A stretch of 64,000 nt of DNA, from positions 248,001-312,000 of the forward strand of contig NZ_LWLB01000001.1 in NCBI RefSeq assembly GCF_001905145.1. Direction: 5' to 3'. Under the pieces are notes generated by a model. It searched no databases and had not been told where the DNA came from. It worked only from the letters and a program-made list of their open reading frames with translations. The stretch's first letter is position 1. Each line of letters starts with the position of its first letter. Made by a program: the position numbers and the translations under genes. Shown piece by piece: positions 62,121-64,000 of this stretch. The stretch comes from Nocardiopsis sp. TSRI0078 (GTDB lineage Bacteria > Actinomycetota > Actinomycetes > Streptosporangiales > Streptosporangiaceae).

Positions 62121-63166
62121 GTCTCGTTCCTCTCAGTGTCGGTCGGGGAGGGTGGGTGAAGGGGTTCGTGGAAGCCGTCGAACATGCGTCCGGTGGTGTG
62201 GCGGGCGGCGGCCATCGCGGCCCAGGAGACGGTCCGGACCAGGGTGGCGTCATCGGCCCCGGCCTCCCGGCACGCGGCGACGACGTCGTCGCCGACCTGG
62301 AAGGAGGCGCGCGCGGTGAGCAGCGCCAGGCGCCCCAGGGGACGCTCGTGCGGGGACAGGCCCAGGACCGCCTCCTCCAGCCAGGAGCGGTCGATCCCGG
62401 CCGGACCGGAGCCGTGCTCGCGCAGGTGACCGTGGACCAGAACGCGCGTGGTGTCGGAGAGCGCGCGCTCGCCGACCGCGTCGAGGGCGGCGGTCACACC
62501 GGCCAGGGCGCGCAGGACACGCGGGGCTCCTGCGGCCCACCCCAGGTCCTCGGGGACCGGTGCGTGCCTGGCCCGCTCGGGCAGCAGTGCCAGGGAGGTG
62601 TCGGGGGCCAGAGCGGGCCCCGGTGGGGCGGCGATGACCCCGCCGGTGGCGCGGAGTAGGACCCCCCGCACGGCGCGGGGGGCGAAGGCGGGTAGAGGGG
62701 AGTCGGGCAGGAAGACGTTGACCAGGCGGTTGATGTGCTGGAAGGTCAGCGCGACGGCGCCCAGTTCGGCGTGTCGCACGGGATCGTCCGCGGCGGCCGC
62801 CAGGAGGCGGAGGCCGTCGCCGCCGCCCGCGGTTCCGCCGAGGGAGCCGAGGGTGGCGCCGTGCACATCCACGCAGTAGGGGCAGGCGTTGTCCCGTGAC
62901 ACGGAGACGGCGACCGCCTCGCGGTCGGTCCGTTCGGTGCTCCCCGGGACGAGGAGCGATTCGCGCAGCGCCGTCCAGGTGGCCGCCGCGCACTCGGAGG
63001 CCGGTGAGAGCAGGGCGACCGGTGGTGCGAGGACCCCGAAGTCGCGCTCCACCCGCTCGTAGAGCAGAGCGACCTCGCCGCGTGCCCGGTCCGGTGGGAC
63101 CGGGCGGATGTGGCGCACGTCGTTCAGCGAACGGCGCACGGCCGCCCGCAGGGTCGTCCGGAACAC
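62117..63166 (-). CDS. Carboxymuconolactone decarboxylase-like (AhpD-fold) protein
   Basis: Predicted 349-residue protein with two AhpD-like halves. The first carries the CxxC active site in DNACPYCVDVHGATL (about 100-114), the usual redox motif of this superfamily. The second half (VSWAAMAAARHTTGRMFDG near the C-terminus) is degenerate. AGAGAGG precedes the GTG at 63166. It lies between the GMC oxidoreductase and the TIGR03084 gene, with a four-base overlap to the latter, so all three probably act in one catabolic or redox pathway. Confidence 0.82.
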   Translation of the reverse strand: MFRTTLRAAVRRSLNDVRHIRPVPPDRARGEVALLYERVERDFGVLAPPVALLSPASECAAATWTALRESLLVPGSTERTDREAVAVSVSRDNACPYCVDVHGATLGSLGGTAGGGDGLRLLAAAADDPVRHAELGAVALTFQHINRLVNVFLPDSPLPAFAPRAVRGVLLRATGGVIAAPPGPALAPDTSLALLPERARHAPVPEDLGWAAGAPRVLRALAGVTAALDAVGERALSDTTRVLVHGHLREHGSGPAGIDRSWLEEAVLGLSPHERPLGRLALLTARASFQVGDDVVAACREAGADDATLVRTVSWAAMAAARHTTGRMFDGFHEPLHPPSPTDTERNET

Positions 63167-63207
63167 GGGGCTGCCTCTCTTTCCCGGGACGTGGGCGTGC
63201 TCGGGTG

Positions 63208-64000
63208 TCAGGACTTCTGGCCGGCCAGTTTGAGGACGTTCCCGCGCCCCGACGTGGCGCCGTCGGGGGCGGGAGCGCCGTAGGTGACGTCGACGCCCCG
63301 CGCGCGGGCGGCGTCGACGATGCCCGGCGCGGCGCGCTCGGCCAGGGCCGCGATGGTCATCGCGGGGTTGACGGTGAGGGCGCCGGGGACCGACGATCCG
63401 TCGGTCACGAAGATGCCCGGGTGTCCGCGCAGTTCGTGGCGGTCGTCGAGCGCCGAGGTGTGCGGGTCGTCGCCGATGCGGCACGAGGCCAGGGGATGGA
63501 CGGTGTAGGCACCGACCAGGTCGTTGGTCCAGGGCGCCACCCGCGCGATCCCGTCCTTCTCCAGGATCTCCTTGACCTCGGAGTCGGACTGGGACCAGCC
63601 CTTCAGGGTGTTCATGGTGGGGCGGTAGGTGAGCGGGCCCCGGCCGAGCATCTGCTGGGACAGGCGGACGGCGTTGCCCGTGGGCGGAGGCGGGCCGAAG
63701 ACCCCCTCGTTGTCGTCCTCGCTCATGGTGAAGACGATCAACCACGACTTCCAGCGCTTCAGCATCTCCTTCTTGTCCGCGCCGAACCACGACGGTGTGG
63801 GTGCTCCGGGGGCCTGGGCGAGGATGGTGCCGAGGGCCGGCGGGAAGTAGAGCTGTTCCAACGAGTACCGGGAGTACTCCGGGAGCGACCCGTCCAGCCT
63901 GTCCCAGTTGGCGACGCAGGGTCCCTTGCCGATCTGGAAGGCCTCGTAGGCGCGCTCCTCGTCGCGGGACAGGCCGAGGACGTCGCGGACCCGGTCCTCG
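63208..64000 (-). CDS. GMC oxidoreductase, cholesterol-oxidase-like (5' part outside window)
   Basis: C-terminal 263 residues of an FAD-dependent GMC oxidoreductase; the FAD-binding N-terminus lies beyond the right edge. Visible are YEAFQIGKGPCVANWDRLD, SWLIVFTMSEDDNEGVF, NDLVGAYTVHPLASCRIGDDPHTSAL (catalytic His region, the HPLASCR form of the cholesterol oxidase-like subgroup), GIFVTDGSSVPGALTVNPAMTIAALAERA and a short tail. It starts the three-gene operon that continues leftwards. Substrate is unknown. Confidence 0.9.
   Translation of the reverse strand, partial: EDRVRDVLGLSRDEERAYEAFQIGKGPCVANWDRLDGSLPEYSRYSLEQLYFPPALGTILAQAPGAPTPSWFGADKKEMLKRWKSWLIVFTMSEDDNEGVFGPPPPTGNAVRLSQQMLGRGPLTYRPTMNTLKGWSQSDSEVKEILEKDGIARVAPWTNDLVGAYTVHPLASCRIGDDPHTSALDDRHELRGHPGIFVTDGSSVPGALTVNPAMTIAALAERAAPGIVDAARARGVDVTYGAPAPDGATSGRGNVLKLAGQKS

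Noticed and set aside
1..64000. Insertion sequences, prophage genes, CRISPR arrays or rRNA
   Set aside because: No transposase, integrase, phage structural protein, regularly spaced direct repeats or rRNA sequence was recognised on either strand.

Overview
The window is high-GC, densely packed DNA from a sporulating actinomycete. The gene order clpC – lsr2 – lysS – coaX – nadC/nadB – panC – folK/folB/folP/folE – ftsH – hpt – tilS – dacB – ppa is the conserved actinobacterial housekeeping block. Two short chaplins, a SARP regulator and GTGA/ATGA start-stop overlaps at most operon junctions point to a filamentous member, most likely Nocardiopsaceae-like; the genus is an inference. No insertion sequence, phage gene or CRISPR array was seen.

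Region 1 (about 1-33 kb) is housekeeping, mostly on the minus strand. It holds protein quality control (ClpC cut by the left edge with a ClgR-type operator upstream, and FtsH), nucleoid structure (Lsr2), arginine entry (ArgA-like), lysyl-tRNA synthetase, NAD synthesis (NadB and NadC in one open frame), pantothenate/CoA (PanC, CoaX, a KPR-like Rossmann protein), two chaplins, two bPH2 membrane proteins, the folate operon, Hpt, TilS, a DUF2342 zincin, a PBP4-type DacB, and divergent pyrophosphatase. After these come several small actinobacterial hypotheticals, a DEDD exonuclease and a tRNA-Thr(CGT).

Region 2 (33.3-61.1 kb) looks like a specialised-metabolism cluster. Three divergent promoter regions drive six transcripts. 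The left minus operon encodes an FAD hydroxylase, a UnbV-like secreted FG-GAP protein, a UnbU-like RnfD/NqrB membrane protein and two more membrane proteins. The long plus operon encodes an SgcJ/EcaC-type NTF2 protein, a methyltransferase, a glycosyltransferase, a five-enzyme set that should make an amino-deoxypentose, and a thiol peroxidase. Next come two more SgcJ-like proteins, an acyl-CoA-dehydrogenase-fold flavoenzyme with a GMC oxidoreductase, a fourth SgcJ-like protein with a DUF899 thioredoxin-fold protein and an MFS exporter, two secreted proteins, and a large SARP regulator. UnbU, UnbV and SgcJ are families known from enediyne clusters, yet no polyketide synthase, NRPS or other scaffold enzyme is present. 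All three divergent promoters carry outward-facing copies of a GCAATCCAGAAG-like motif, six in all, which suggests one regulon.

Region 3 (61.3-64 kb) is a separate minus operon: a GMC oxidoreductase cut by the right edge, a carboxymuconolactone-decarboxylase-like protein and a TIGR03084 metal-binding protein.
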